This document shows positions 25,766 to 31,531 of a stretch of 31,531 nt of DNA, piece by piece. A model generated the notes under the pieces. It had not been told where the DNA came from. It was given only the letters and a program-made list of their open reading frames with translations, and made no database searches. How positions within the stretch are numbered: the stretch's first letter is position 1; each line of letters starts with the position of its first letter. Made by a program: the position numbers and the translations under genes. This DNA is from JBCDBL01 sp039183635 (GTDB taxonomy: Bacteria; Pseudomonadota; Alphaproteobacteria; Caulobacterales; Parvularculaceae): the NCBI GenBank assembly GCA_039183635.1, contig JBCDBL010000041.1, forward strand, positions 1-31,531. The letters are read 5' to 3'.

Positions 25766-26839
25766 CTAATTATGTCTTTGGGCGCGGTAACCTGATGGCG
25801 TGCGGCCTGTCCACGACACGTAGGCGCGAGTGAAATCAGCAGGTTCTGAAAATCCAACTCTTTCAGCAATTTCCGCAACGGACATTTCAGTCGATAACAA
25901 GAGCTTCTGCGCCATTTCGCGGCGGACTTTCACTTTCAACTCTTGAAACGTCACCCCCTCCTTCTTCAGTTTCCTCGAAAGGGTGCGAGCGCTACAGCGA
26001 AGAATATCGCCTAGCACATCCAAGTTAGGCGTGCGAACACCTTCCCGGTAGAGATCGAGAAGCATTTGCTCAACTTGAGTGGAAAACGTCTGGTCTTTTC
26101 CAGAAATTTCAAACCAGTTCGTGCTTCCAAAAGCGAAATCGCGATCTTTTAATTCGATTTCACTACGTGTTATTGGCGCTTTTAAATATTGACGGCTGAA
26201 ATACAGGCCTGCGCACTTCTGATTGTATTCGATTGGACAGTCCACAAATCGGGAATAATCAATCGCATCCTTCGGCTTGCTTGACGAGAACAGAACCTTC
26301 GTCAGCTTGATCCGCCTCCCAATTAACCAACACTGAAATTTATAAGCCCAATAGAGACTAAACCAGCTTAGGAAGTGTGGTTCGAACGATTTTTTCACCC
26401 CTGAATTTTTAAAGAAAATAGCCGCCTGATCGTTGGCGCAATCGGTATCGAGGCCCATCTCTATGTCACTGCGCACCGCGTTCACAAGCCGCGCCATTTT
26501 AACCATGGCTTGCCCGAACGTTTCACTCCGCACTGTCGTGCGACAAACCAGGTAACTCATCTCTAACTTACCCTGAACATCGAGAAAGCCTAAATATTCA
26601 TCGTTTAGAGCATTGCGAATGGTTAAAAACAGTCGCTGAAGTTCTTCCCCGTTAATGCGGGCGCTTGGGTCATGATAAACAGACGTATCAATCTGCGCGG
26701 CCCTAAGCAGGCTTTCGGGGTCATGGCCCTTGCTTACGGCGCCTTGAAGACATCCACGAATGTAATAAGGGCCGATATCGCAGTCATTGGAAGACGCTTG
26801 CTCGCCCAGTAAAATTTGAGAATTAGTCGCGATTTCCAC
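25766..26839 (-). CDS. AraC-family transcriptional regulator
   Basis: A 357-residue regulator starting at GTG (26837-26839) with a GGGAGGA site 9 nt upstream. Residues up to about 235 form the ligand-binding half of the OruR/arabinose-binding-like type. The C-terminal 95 residues hold two helix-turn-helix units: VLGDILRCSARTLSRKLKKEG and MSVAEIAERVGFSEPADFTRAYVSWTGRTP. In this subfamily many members activate adjacent lipid or amino-acid catabolism genes in response to a pathway intermediate. It is the first gene of the minus-strand run, divergent from the HSD10-like SDR set across a 543-bp gap, so it is the natural candidate to control both sides. Ligand unknown. Confidence 0.9.
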   Translation of the reverse strand: MEIATNSQILLGEQASSNDCDIGPYYIRGCLQGAVSKGHDPESLLRAAQIDTSVYHDPSARINGEELQRLFLTIRNALNDEYLGFLDVQGKLEMSYLVCRTTVRSETFGQAMVKMARLVNAVRSDIEMGLDTDCANDQAAIFFKNSGVKKSFEPHFLSWFSLYWAYKFQCWLIGRRIKLTKVLFSSSKPKDAIDYSRFVDCPIEYNQKCAGLYFSRQYLKAPITRSEIELKDRDFAFGSTNWFEISGKDQTFSTQVEQMLLDLYREGVRTPNLDVLGDILRCSARTLSRKLKKEGVTFQELKVKVRREMAQKLLLSTEMSVAEIAERVGFSEPADFTRAYVSWTGRTPSGYRAQRHN

Positions 26840-27382
26840 GATCGTTATTCCTCCCTAATGAACGCCAAAACGGCATCCAAAACTGACAATAAACGACTCC
26901 TTTGCGGTTCTTAATTAGCGTTATTATTCAATCATTTTTTCAGATTCCTGTCCAGCAAAACTGGGAACAAAGAGCGCATTACAAACGCACCTGAGCGCCG
27001 TTTGGAGCCTTTAGAAGTATTGGATCGATATGCAAATCCAATGCCTGCCCGCAACTCATTACGGCCATGTGATAGACAGGTTGCAGCTTGATCGTTCCGA
27101 TGATGCAGGCGTCGATTCTTTTTCGCCCAGATCGTCCGGCTCTGTTCGCCTTTGTCGTTTGTCGGAAAACGGCTCCAGAATTTTCGTTTTGAGTGCGTAA
27201 GACGACCTTTGTCTGATCCGCGTGACGCACACCCCGCTCTCGCCGCCGACGCCAGGCCATGGGCTTTACGACCTACACCAATTTGTCACGAAATACTGGA
27301 AAATCTGTCCTGTTTCGCCACGGCTAAGAAAAGCAGTTCTTTTATACTCGAATTGAAATATGTGATGGACTGGGACCATAAA
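26840..27382. other. Divergent intergenic region between the two catabolic blocks
   Basis: This 543-bp stretch separates the AraC gene from the HSD10-like SDR and must hold the promoters for both. It contains the shared motif copy at 27306-27325 and a TATACT hexamer at 27343-27348 without a convincing -35. A 93-codon minus-strand frame (26979-27260) has an arginine-rich start and no recognisable domain; its last third (IKLQPVYHMAVMSCGQALDLH) looks more protein-like and could be the remnant of a gene, but I do not call it. Confidence 0.4.
27306..27325 (+). promoter_or_regulatory. Shared 20-bp motif upstream of the HSD10-like SDR
   Basis: TGTCCTGTTTCGCCACGGCT differs at two positions from the minus-strand sequence at 16843-16824 that precedes the acyl-CoA dehydrogenase pair. 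It lies about 60 bp before the SDR start. Both copies are in gaps at the head of catabolic gene sets, which is what a common regulatory site would look like. The motif is not palindromic. Confidence 0.35.
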
Positions 27383-28147
27383 ATGCAAATTCAGGGCGCA
27401 AAGGCGATTATGGTGGGCGGGGCGTCAGGAATGTGCCGCGCCTCAGCGGAGAGGTTTGTAGAAAAAGGCGGCAAAGTCGCCATCCTCGACCAGGAAAAAT
27501 CCGACGGCGCCGCCGTCGCCGAACGGCTGGGCGGCGTCTTCTTTCCCTGTGATATTGTCGATTACGACGGCATGGGCGAGGTTATCGACAACGCTGTCCA
27601 GGCGCTTGGCGGCGTCCAATTCTGCATCAACACCGTCGGCGGCGGCGTCGCCACCAAGACGCTCAGCAAAGAGGGTGAAATGCACCCTTTGGATACATTC
27701 AAAGGCGTCGTCGAATTCAACATTGTCGCCAGCTTCAACGTTAACCGGCATGTCGCTAGGCACATGACAAAAAACAGTCCGAACGAAAACGGCGAACGCG
27801 GCGTTATGATTAACACCTCCTCGATCGCCGCCTTCGAAGGTCAGATCGGGCAGGTCGCATACACAGCCGCCAAAGCCGGAGTCGCCGGCATGAGCCTCAC
27901 CATGGCGCGGGATCTCGGCTCGCTCGGCATCCGCGTGATGGCGATTGCGCCCAGCCTGTTCGACACCGGCATGACACAAGGAGTGCCGGAGGATTTTAAA
28001 GATCGCCTCGTCAAAGACGCCGCCTTCCCCAGACGGATGGGTAAGCCGGAAGAGTTCGCGACCATGGCGATCGCCATATTCGAGTGCCCAATGATGAACG
28101 GCTCAACCATCCGCGTCGACGGCGGACAGCGATTCGCCCCAAGGTAG
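27383..28147 (+). CDS. HSD10-like short-chain dehydrogenase (3-hydroxy-2-methylacyl-CoA dehydrogenase type)
   Basis: Started at MQIQGAKAIMVGG (ATG at 27383) the protein has 254 residues, the normal length of this family; an upstream ATG at 27365 and the longer open frame add no recognisable sequence. The stretch INTSSIAAFEGQIGQVAYTAAKAG carries Ser147, Tyr160 and Lys164 of the catalytic triad. It and RVMAIAPSLFDTGM are characteristic of type II 3-hydroxyacyl-CoA dehydrogenase (human HSD10), which oxidises 3-hydroxy-2-methylbutyryl-CoA and also some steroids. Two positions are odd: the cofactor motif reads GGASGMCR with Cys18 in place of the third Gly, and the NNAG motif reads NTVG. First gene of the plus-strand block. 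Role in methyl-branched chain shortening is inferred. Confidence 0.85.
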   Translation: MQIQGAKAIMVGGASGMCRASAERFVEKGGKVAILDQEKSDGAAVAERLGGVFFPCDIVDYDGMGEVIDNAVQALGGVQFCINTVGGGVATKTLSKEGEMHPLDTFKGVVEFNIVASFNVNRHVARHMTKNSPNENGERGVMINTSSIAAFEGQIGQVAYTAAKAGVAGMSLTMARDLGSLGIRVMAIAPSLFDTGMTQGVPEDFKDRLVKDAAFPRRMGKPEEFATMAIAIFECPMMNGSTIRVDGGQRFAPR

Positions 28148-28228
28148 TGCGATCAAAAGAGCCCAGGTGTCGTCTTCGATCGACGATTACGTGATAAAAT
28201 CATTGAGCAGACAATTTGGAGAAGCGCC

Positions 28229-28456
28229 ATGATCAACCTGATGACGAGAAGAAAATTCGTCGCCGCCGTCTCTGCGGCGGGCGGCTTGTTCACATTCGCG
28301 AGCGCCGCACACGCACATAGCGGCGCAAGTCTAAACGCCTCCACTCAAAATGACGAGATCCGTTCGCCAGCGTCCCCGTGCCCCAAGCTTTTCCCGCACC
28401 TTGCAGGCTGTGAGAAGGTTTGGTCCCTGGTGCCGCAGTCGGCGGTTTTGAATTAG
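28229..28456 (+). CDS. Short Tat-signal protein or gene remnant
   Basis: A 75-residue frame with GGAG 7 nt before its ATG. The start MINLMTRRKFVAAVSAAGG followed by a hydrophobic run and AHAHS is a good twin-arginine signal peptide. Only about 45 residues remain after the predicted cleavage site, with two Cys (positions 51 and 61) and no known domain. Another frame stays open over the last 100 bp to about 28523, so it may be the start of a larger exported protein that suffered a deletion or frameshift. Small genuine Tat substrate or degraded gene; I cannot decide. Confidence 0.5.
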   Translation: MINLMTRRKFVAAVSAAGGLFTFASAAHAHSGASLNASTQNDEIRSPASPCPKLFPHLAGCEKVWSLVPQSAVLN

Positions 28457-28539
28457 CGCCCGCGTCAACGCCGCAACCTCAGCTCAAGCCTCTCGCGCGC
28501 CACGCCGTGGGGAGTGCTTCAATGTGAAGGAACGCATTA

Positions 28540-29748
28540 ATGCCTGAAGCCGTCATCGTCTCCACCGCCCGTACAGCACTTGCAAAATCCGTACGCGGCA
28601 GTTTCAACAACACTCACGGCATAACCCTCGCCGGCCATGCGCTAAAGCACGCTCTCAATCGCTCCGGGCTGGAGCCGGGCGAAATCGACGACGTCGCACT
28701 CGGCGTCGGCATGCCGGAAGGAGCCACGGGCCAGAACATAGGCAGAAACGCCGCCATCAAGGCTGGCTGTCCCACATCCGTGTCGGGCGTCACCATCAAC
28801 CGGTATTGCTCCTCTGGCCTGCAATCCATCGCTTTCGCCGCCGGGCGCATCGCCACGGAGGGCGTCCAGGCGATTGCGGCCGGCGGCGTCGAATCGATTT
28901 CACTCGTTCAGATGTCGGGCAAAATGAACACGCATCTTGCCGCCGAGCCGGAGCTGTTCAACGAGAAGCCCGCCCTCTGGATGTCGATGATTGAAACGGC
29001 GGAAATCGTTGCGGAACGGTACGGCGTCTCACGCGAGTCACAGGATCAGTATGCGTATGAAAGTCAGAAGCGCACAGCAGCTGGTCAAGAAACAGGGAAA
29101 TTCGACGACGAAATCGTTCCTTTGGAGACGGTTTGGAAAAAAATCGACAAAGCCACCGGTGAAACGAGCGATGTGACTGTCACCGTCGCAAAGGACGAAT
29201 GCAACCGCCCGGAAACGACTCTTGAAGGGCTCGCGCAGCTGAAGCCTGTCCTGAAAGGCGGCATGACCCTTAAGGAGGGCAAATACGTCACCGCTGGTAA
29301 CGCATCACAGCAATCGGACGGCGCGTCTGTCGCCATACTGATGGATGCTAAGGCGGCCGAGAAACGCAATATCGAACCGCTCGGCGCGTTCCGCGGCTTC
29401 GCCGTCGCCGGGTGCGAACCTGACGAGATGGGGATCGGCCCGGTCTTCGCTGTACCGAAGCTTTTGAAGCAGCACGGCCTGTCGGTCGACGACATCGATT
29501 TGTGGGAGCTAAACGAAGCCTTCGCAAGCCAGTGCCTGTACTGCCGCGACGAGCTCGGGATTGATCCAGAAAAGTACAACGTCAATGGCGGTTCGATTTC
29601 CATCGGCCACCCTTACGGCATGACCGGGGCGCGGTGCGCCGGTCATATTCTGATCGAGGGGCGCCGCCGCGGCGCGAAATGGGGCGTGGTGACGATGTGC
29701 GTCGGCGCCGGCATGGGCGCGGCGGGCCTCATCGAAATATACTCGTAA
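28540..29748 (+). CDS. Thiolase (acetyl-CoA acyltransferase)
   Basis: A 402-residue thiolase with AAGGA 8 nt before the ATG. Cys90 (INRYCSSGLQSI), His357 (SISIGHPYGMTGAR) and Cys387 (TMCVGAGMGAAGLIE) form the active site. The GHPYGMTGAR version differs from the GHPLGATGA of the thiolase at 12819-14027, so the two are not recent copies and probably prefer different chain lengths or branches. It heads the thiolase-MaoC-SDR trio of the plus-strand block and would release acetyl-CoA or propionyl-CoA. It follows the small Tat ORF by 83 bp. Confidence 0.9.
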   Translation: MPEAVIVSTARTALAKSVRGSFNNTHGITLAGHALKHALNRSGLEPGEIDDVALGVGMPEGATGQNIGRNAAIKAGCPTSVSGVTINRYCSSGLQSIAFAAGRIATEGVQAIAAGGVESISLVQMSGKMNTHLAAEPELFNEKPALWMSMIETAEIVAERYGVSRESQDQYAYESQKRTAAGQETGKFDDEIVPLETVWKKIDKATGETSDVTVTVAKDECNRPETTLEGLAQLKPVLKGGMTLKEGKYVTAGNASQQSDGASVAILMDAKAAEKRNIEPLGAFRGFAVAGCEPDEMGIGPVFAVPKLLKQHGLSVDDIDLWELNEAFASQCLYCRDELGIDPEKYNVNGGSISIGHPYGMTGARCAGHILIEGRRRGAKWGVVTMCVGAGMGAAGLIEIYS

Positions 29749-29812
29749 TTATGGCGGAACAGTCCGCTTCGTCATTATCAAGGACGGCCAGTCATCGCCG
29801 CTGAACTGAAAG

Positions 29813-29820
29813 AAGGAGGT
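29813..29820 (+). promoter_or_regulatory. Strong ribosome site that fixes a TTG start
   Basis: AAGGAGGT, a near-perfect Shine-Dalgarno sequence, ends 6 nt before the TTG at 29827. There is no ATG at a suitable place, so the MaoC gene most likely starts at TTG. Confidence 0.75.
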
Positions 29821-29826
29821 CTCGCC

Positions 29827-30291
29827 TTGCCTGGATACACCCGTGAGACTATTAAGGATATCATCGGAACGGAAGTCGGCGTTTCCGATTGGGTCCCCGT
29901 AACCCAAGACATGATCAACCAATTCGCGGATCTCACCAACGATCATCAATATATCCACGTCAACCCCGAGCTTGCAAAAAAAACACCGTTCGGCACAACC
30001 ATCGCACACGGATTTTTGACCCTGTCGATGGTCGGCGGTTTGGCGTATGTCGCCGATATCGGAATGGCCGGCGTGACAATGGGGTTCAATTACGGCTTCA
30101 ATAAAGTCCGCTTTCTCGCGCCAGTAAAAAACGGCAGCCGTATCAGGGGGCGTTTTTTCCTGAAATCGATGGAGGAGCGTGAGCCGAACCAGTGGCTCTC
30201 GACGCTTGAAATCACTATTGAAATCGAAGACGAAGACAAGCCGGCGCTCATCGCCGAGTGGCTCGGCTTGTCAATTGTCGGACAAAATTAG
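29827..30291 (+). CDS. MaoC-like enoyl-CoA hydratase 2, single hotdog
   Basis: A 154-residue single-domain hydratase starting at TTG. FADLTNDHQYIHVNPELA (33-50) carries Asp39 and His44 with the classic five-residue offset of R-specific enoyl-CoA hydratases, and GTTIAHGFLTLSM (56-68) is the helix that follows. It should add water to trans-2-enoyl-CoA to give the (3R)-hydroxy ester, probably as a homodimer. The SDR that would use this product starts 18 bp after its stop codon, indicating tight co-expression. It differs from the double-hotdog MaoC at 9612-10529 in size and in active-site spacing. Confidence 0.87.
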   Translation: MPGYTRETIKDIIGTEVGVSDWVPVTQDMINQFADLTNDHQYIHVNPELAKKTPFGTTIAHGFLTLSMVGGLAYVADIGMAGVTMGFNYGFNKVRFLAPVKNGSRIRGRFFLKSMEEREPNQWLSTLEITIEIEDEDKPALIAEWLGLSIVGQN

Positions 30292-30309
30292 AGTACGGAG
30301 AGAAAAGCT

Positions 30310-31233
30310 ATGACAATTCGGTTTGACGACCGTGTAGTGATCATAACCGGCGCCGGCGGCGGTTTGGGCCGGGAGCACGCATTGCAATTCGCCGCGCGCG
30401 GCGCGCGCATTGTCGTAAATGATTTCGGCGGCGCCGTCGACGGCGCCGGCGGCTCATCGGAGCCTGCGGAAAATGTCGCGAAGGAAATCATCGACGCTGG
30501 CGGCGATGCGATCGCCCATGGCGCAAACGTGACCAACCCCGATCATGTCGCCGATATGGTGGAAAAAACCCTCGCCAAATGGGGCCGGATCGACGTTCTC
30601 GTCAACAATGCCGGCATTTTGCGCGATGCAAGCTTCGGCAAAATGACGCCTGAGGAGTTCAAGACCGTCGCCGACGTACACCTCTTGGGTTCAGCTTACT
30701 GTTCTTTAGCTGTTTGGCCGCATATGAAGGACGCCGCCTTTGGGCGCATCGTCATGACATCATCTTCGTCTGGCGTATTAGGCAATTTCGGGCAAGGGAA
30801 CTATGGCGCTGCGAAAATGGGCGTCGTCGGATTGATGAACGTTCTCAACCTCGAAGGGAAAAAATACGACATTCGCATCAACACGCTTCTGCCGGCCGCC
30901 GGGACGAGGATGACGGAAAACCTTATGCCTAAGGCTGTTTTCGATCTAATGACTGCATCGGCAGTATCGCCGGCGGTCCTTTTCCTCTCTGGCCCGGACG
31001 CACCATCACGAACCATATTAGCGGCAGGCGCAGGAGGATATTCAAGGGTCTATGTTCTTGAAACAGAGGGCATTTACCTTAAACCCGAAGAACGAACTCC
31101 AGAAGCATTACAAGAACAGTTTGAGGAGATTTGCGACAAGACCACATTGCATGAGTATCACGACGTGGGCGGTCAAACTTTGAAGTTTCTCCAAAAAGCA
31201 GCAGCTGATGCTGGCGTCGATCTCAGCGCTTAG
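30310..31233 (+). CDS. MFE-2-like 3-hydroxyacyl-CoA dehydrogenase (SDR family)
   Basis: A 307-residue SDR with TGAGGGLG (13-20), VVNDFGGAVDG (35-45), NNAGILRD (99-106) and catalytic Ser152, Tyr165 and Lys169 (MTSSSSG; NYGAAK). It shares the VNDxGG segment and the roughly 50-residue C-terminal extension with the SDR at 8666-9571 and with the dehydrogenase unit of MFE-2. Paired with the MaoC gene 18 bp upstream it reconstitutes a split MFE-2: hydration then oxidation through the (3R)-hydroxy ester. The GAGAGAAA-like ribosome site precedes the ATG. The stop codon TAG is the first three bases of a MITE-like element, so the original C terminus may have been slightly different. Confidence 0.87.
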   Translation: MTIRFDDRVVIITGAGGGLGREHALQFAARGARIVVNDFGGAVDGAGGSSEPAENVAKEIIDAGGDAIAHGANVTNPDHVADMVEKTLAKWGRIDVLVNNAGILRDASFGKMTPEEFKTVADVHLLGSAYCSLAVWPHMKDAAFGRIVMTSSSSGVLGNFGQGNYGAAKMGVVGLMNVLNLEGKKYDIRINTLLPAAGTRMTENLMPKAVFDLMTASAVSPAVLFLSGPDAPSRTILAAGAGGYSRVYVLETEGIYLKPEERTPEALQEQFEEICDKTTLHEYHDVGGQTLKFLQKAAADAGVDLSA

Positions 31234-31352
31234 AGCACGTTCACAATTCTTTGAATCGCAAACGTTCTCTAGGGTCTTTGTTTTGAGGCGCATTTTGTCA
31301 CAGCGAACCGGAACAAGCGACGAACGGTTCCAAGTTTTGTGAATGCGCTCTA
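31231..31352. mobile_element. MITE-like element
   Basis: About 122 bp bounded by imperfect 17-bp inverted repeats, TAGAGCACGTTCACAAT-like on the left (31231-31247) and its inverse TTTGTGAATGCGCTCTA on the right (31336-31352), each bordered by TA. There is no coding capacity; a short internal repeat (GAACCG / CGGTTC) is present. The outer TAGAGCACGT is identical to the left tip of the IS630-type element at 2344-2353, suggesting mobilisation by a related transposase. Confidence 0.65.
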
Positions 31353-31374
31353 ACGCTACTAGGTCCTCCCGCCT

Positions 31375-31409
31375 GCGGCGCGGCGTACAATACGCTGCGC
31401 CGCTTTTTT
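31375..31409 (+). terminator. Intrinsic terminator of the plus-strand catabolic block
   Basis: A 13-bp stem with one G-T pair (GCGGCGCGGCGTA / TACGCTGCGCCGC), a 3-nt loop CAA, and six T residues directly after. Very stable and correctly placed about 140 bp after the SDR stop, beyond the MITE-like element. Confidence 0.9.
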
Positions 31410-31480
31410 ATGATTTTCTTCTGGCTAGATGTAGAGTCTCAACAGGTTCATCCTGTGTTCTTCGTGTTTCCTGGGGATGA

Positions 31481-31531
31481 GGCCGTCAAGGGCGGCGAAG
31501 CCGCCGCGGAGCGGTTTCACCCTTGACGGCC
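31481..31531. repeat. Large nested palindrome at the window end
   Basis: GGCCGTCAAGGG (31481-31492) is exactly inverted at 31520-31531 as CCCTTGACGGCC. Inside lies a second hairpin, GGCGGC-GAA-GCCGCC (31491-31505). The structure reaches the last base, so it may extend further. It has the look of a dispersed REP/BIME-like intergenic element; no gene was seen in it. Confidence 0.65.

Noticed and set aside
26979..27260. A 93-codon frame in the divergent gap
   Set aside because: The first half is arginine-rich and unstructured, there is no ribosome site, and no family is recognised; only the last third looks protein-like. Kept as a note in the gap entry.
27443..27979. A 178-codon frame antisense to the HSD10-like SDR
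   Set aside because: The plus-strand protein carries an intact catalytic triad and family motifs; the opposite frame shows none.

Overview
The window looks like a catabolic gene island from an alphaproteobacterium. The lineage is inferred, not proven: two sphingomonad/caulobacter-style TonB receptors, a family VIII esterase, IS481- and IS630-type elements, and moderately high GC with lower-GC receptor genes. No rRNA, tRNA or CRISPR was seen.

Layout. (1) 1-2228: a TonB-dependent receptor on the plus strand, closed by a clear intrinsic terminator. (2) About 2344-4405: two decayed insertion sequences back to back, an IS630-type element with two frame breaks and an IS481-type element with one frame break and a lost 3' end. 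(3) 4412-26839: fourteen genes, all on the minus strand. In transcription order they are an AraC-type regulator, a second TonB receptor, a family VIII (beta-lactamase-fold) esterase, a type-B carboxylesterase, a single-chain acyl-CoA carboxylase (BC-BCCP-CT), two acyl-CoA dehydrogenases, a thiolase, a FadB-type hydratase/dehydrogenase, a double-hotdog MaoC hydratase, an MFE-2-like SDR, a very-long-chain/FATP-type acyl-CoA synthetase, an alpha-methylacyl-CoA racemase, and a nitronate-monooxygenase-family flavoprotein. (4) 26840-27382: a divergent intergenic region. (5) 27383-31233: a plus-strand set of an HSD10-like SDR, a tiny Tat-signal ORF, a second thiolase, a single-hotdog MaoC hydratase and a second MFE-2-like SDR. 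(6) 31231-31531: a MITE-like element whose terminal repeat contains the SDR stop codon, a strong terminator, and a large palindrome at the window end.

How the genes fit together (inference). A hydrophobic ester would be taken up through the TonB receptors and cleaved by the two esterases. The acid would be activated by the FATP-type ligase, epimerised at an alpha-methyl centre by the racemase, and shortened by beta-oxidation with the paired dehydrogenases, MaoC hydratases, SDRs and thiolases. The acyl-CoA carboxylase would take up propionyl-CoA or carboxylate a branched intermediate. Racemase, MFE-2-like SDR, MaoC and HSD10-like SDR together resemble the enzymes used for 2-methyl-branched chains, such as isoprenoid (pristanate-like) acids or sterol/bile-acid side chains. 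No steroid-ring genes are in the window, so the substrate is open. The thiolase/MaoC/SDR trio occurs once on each side of the regulator, suggesting two related but separately transcribed rounds of chain shortening.
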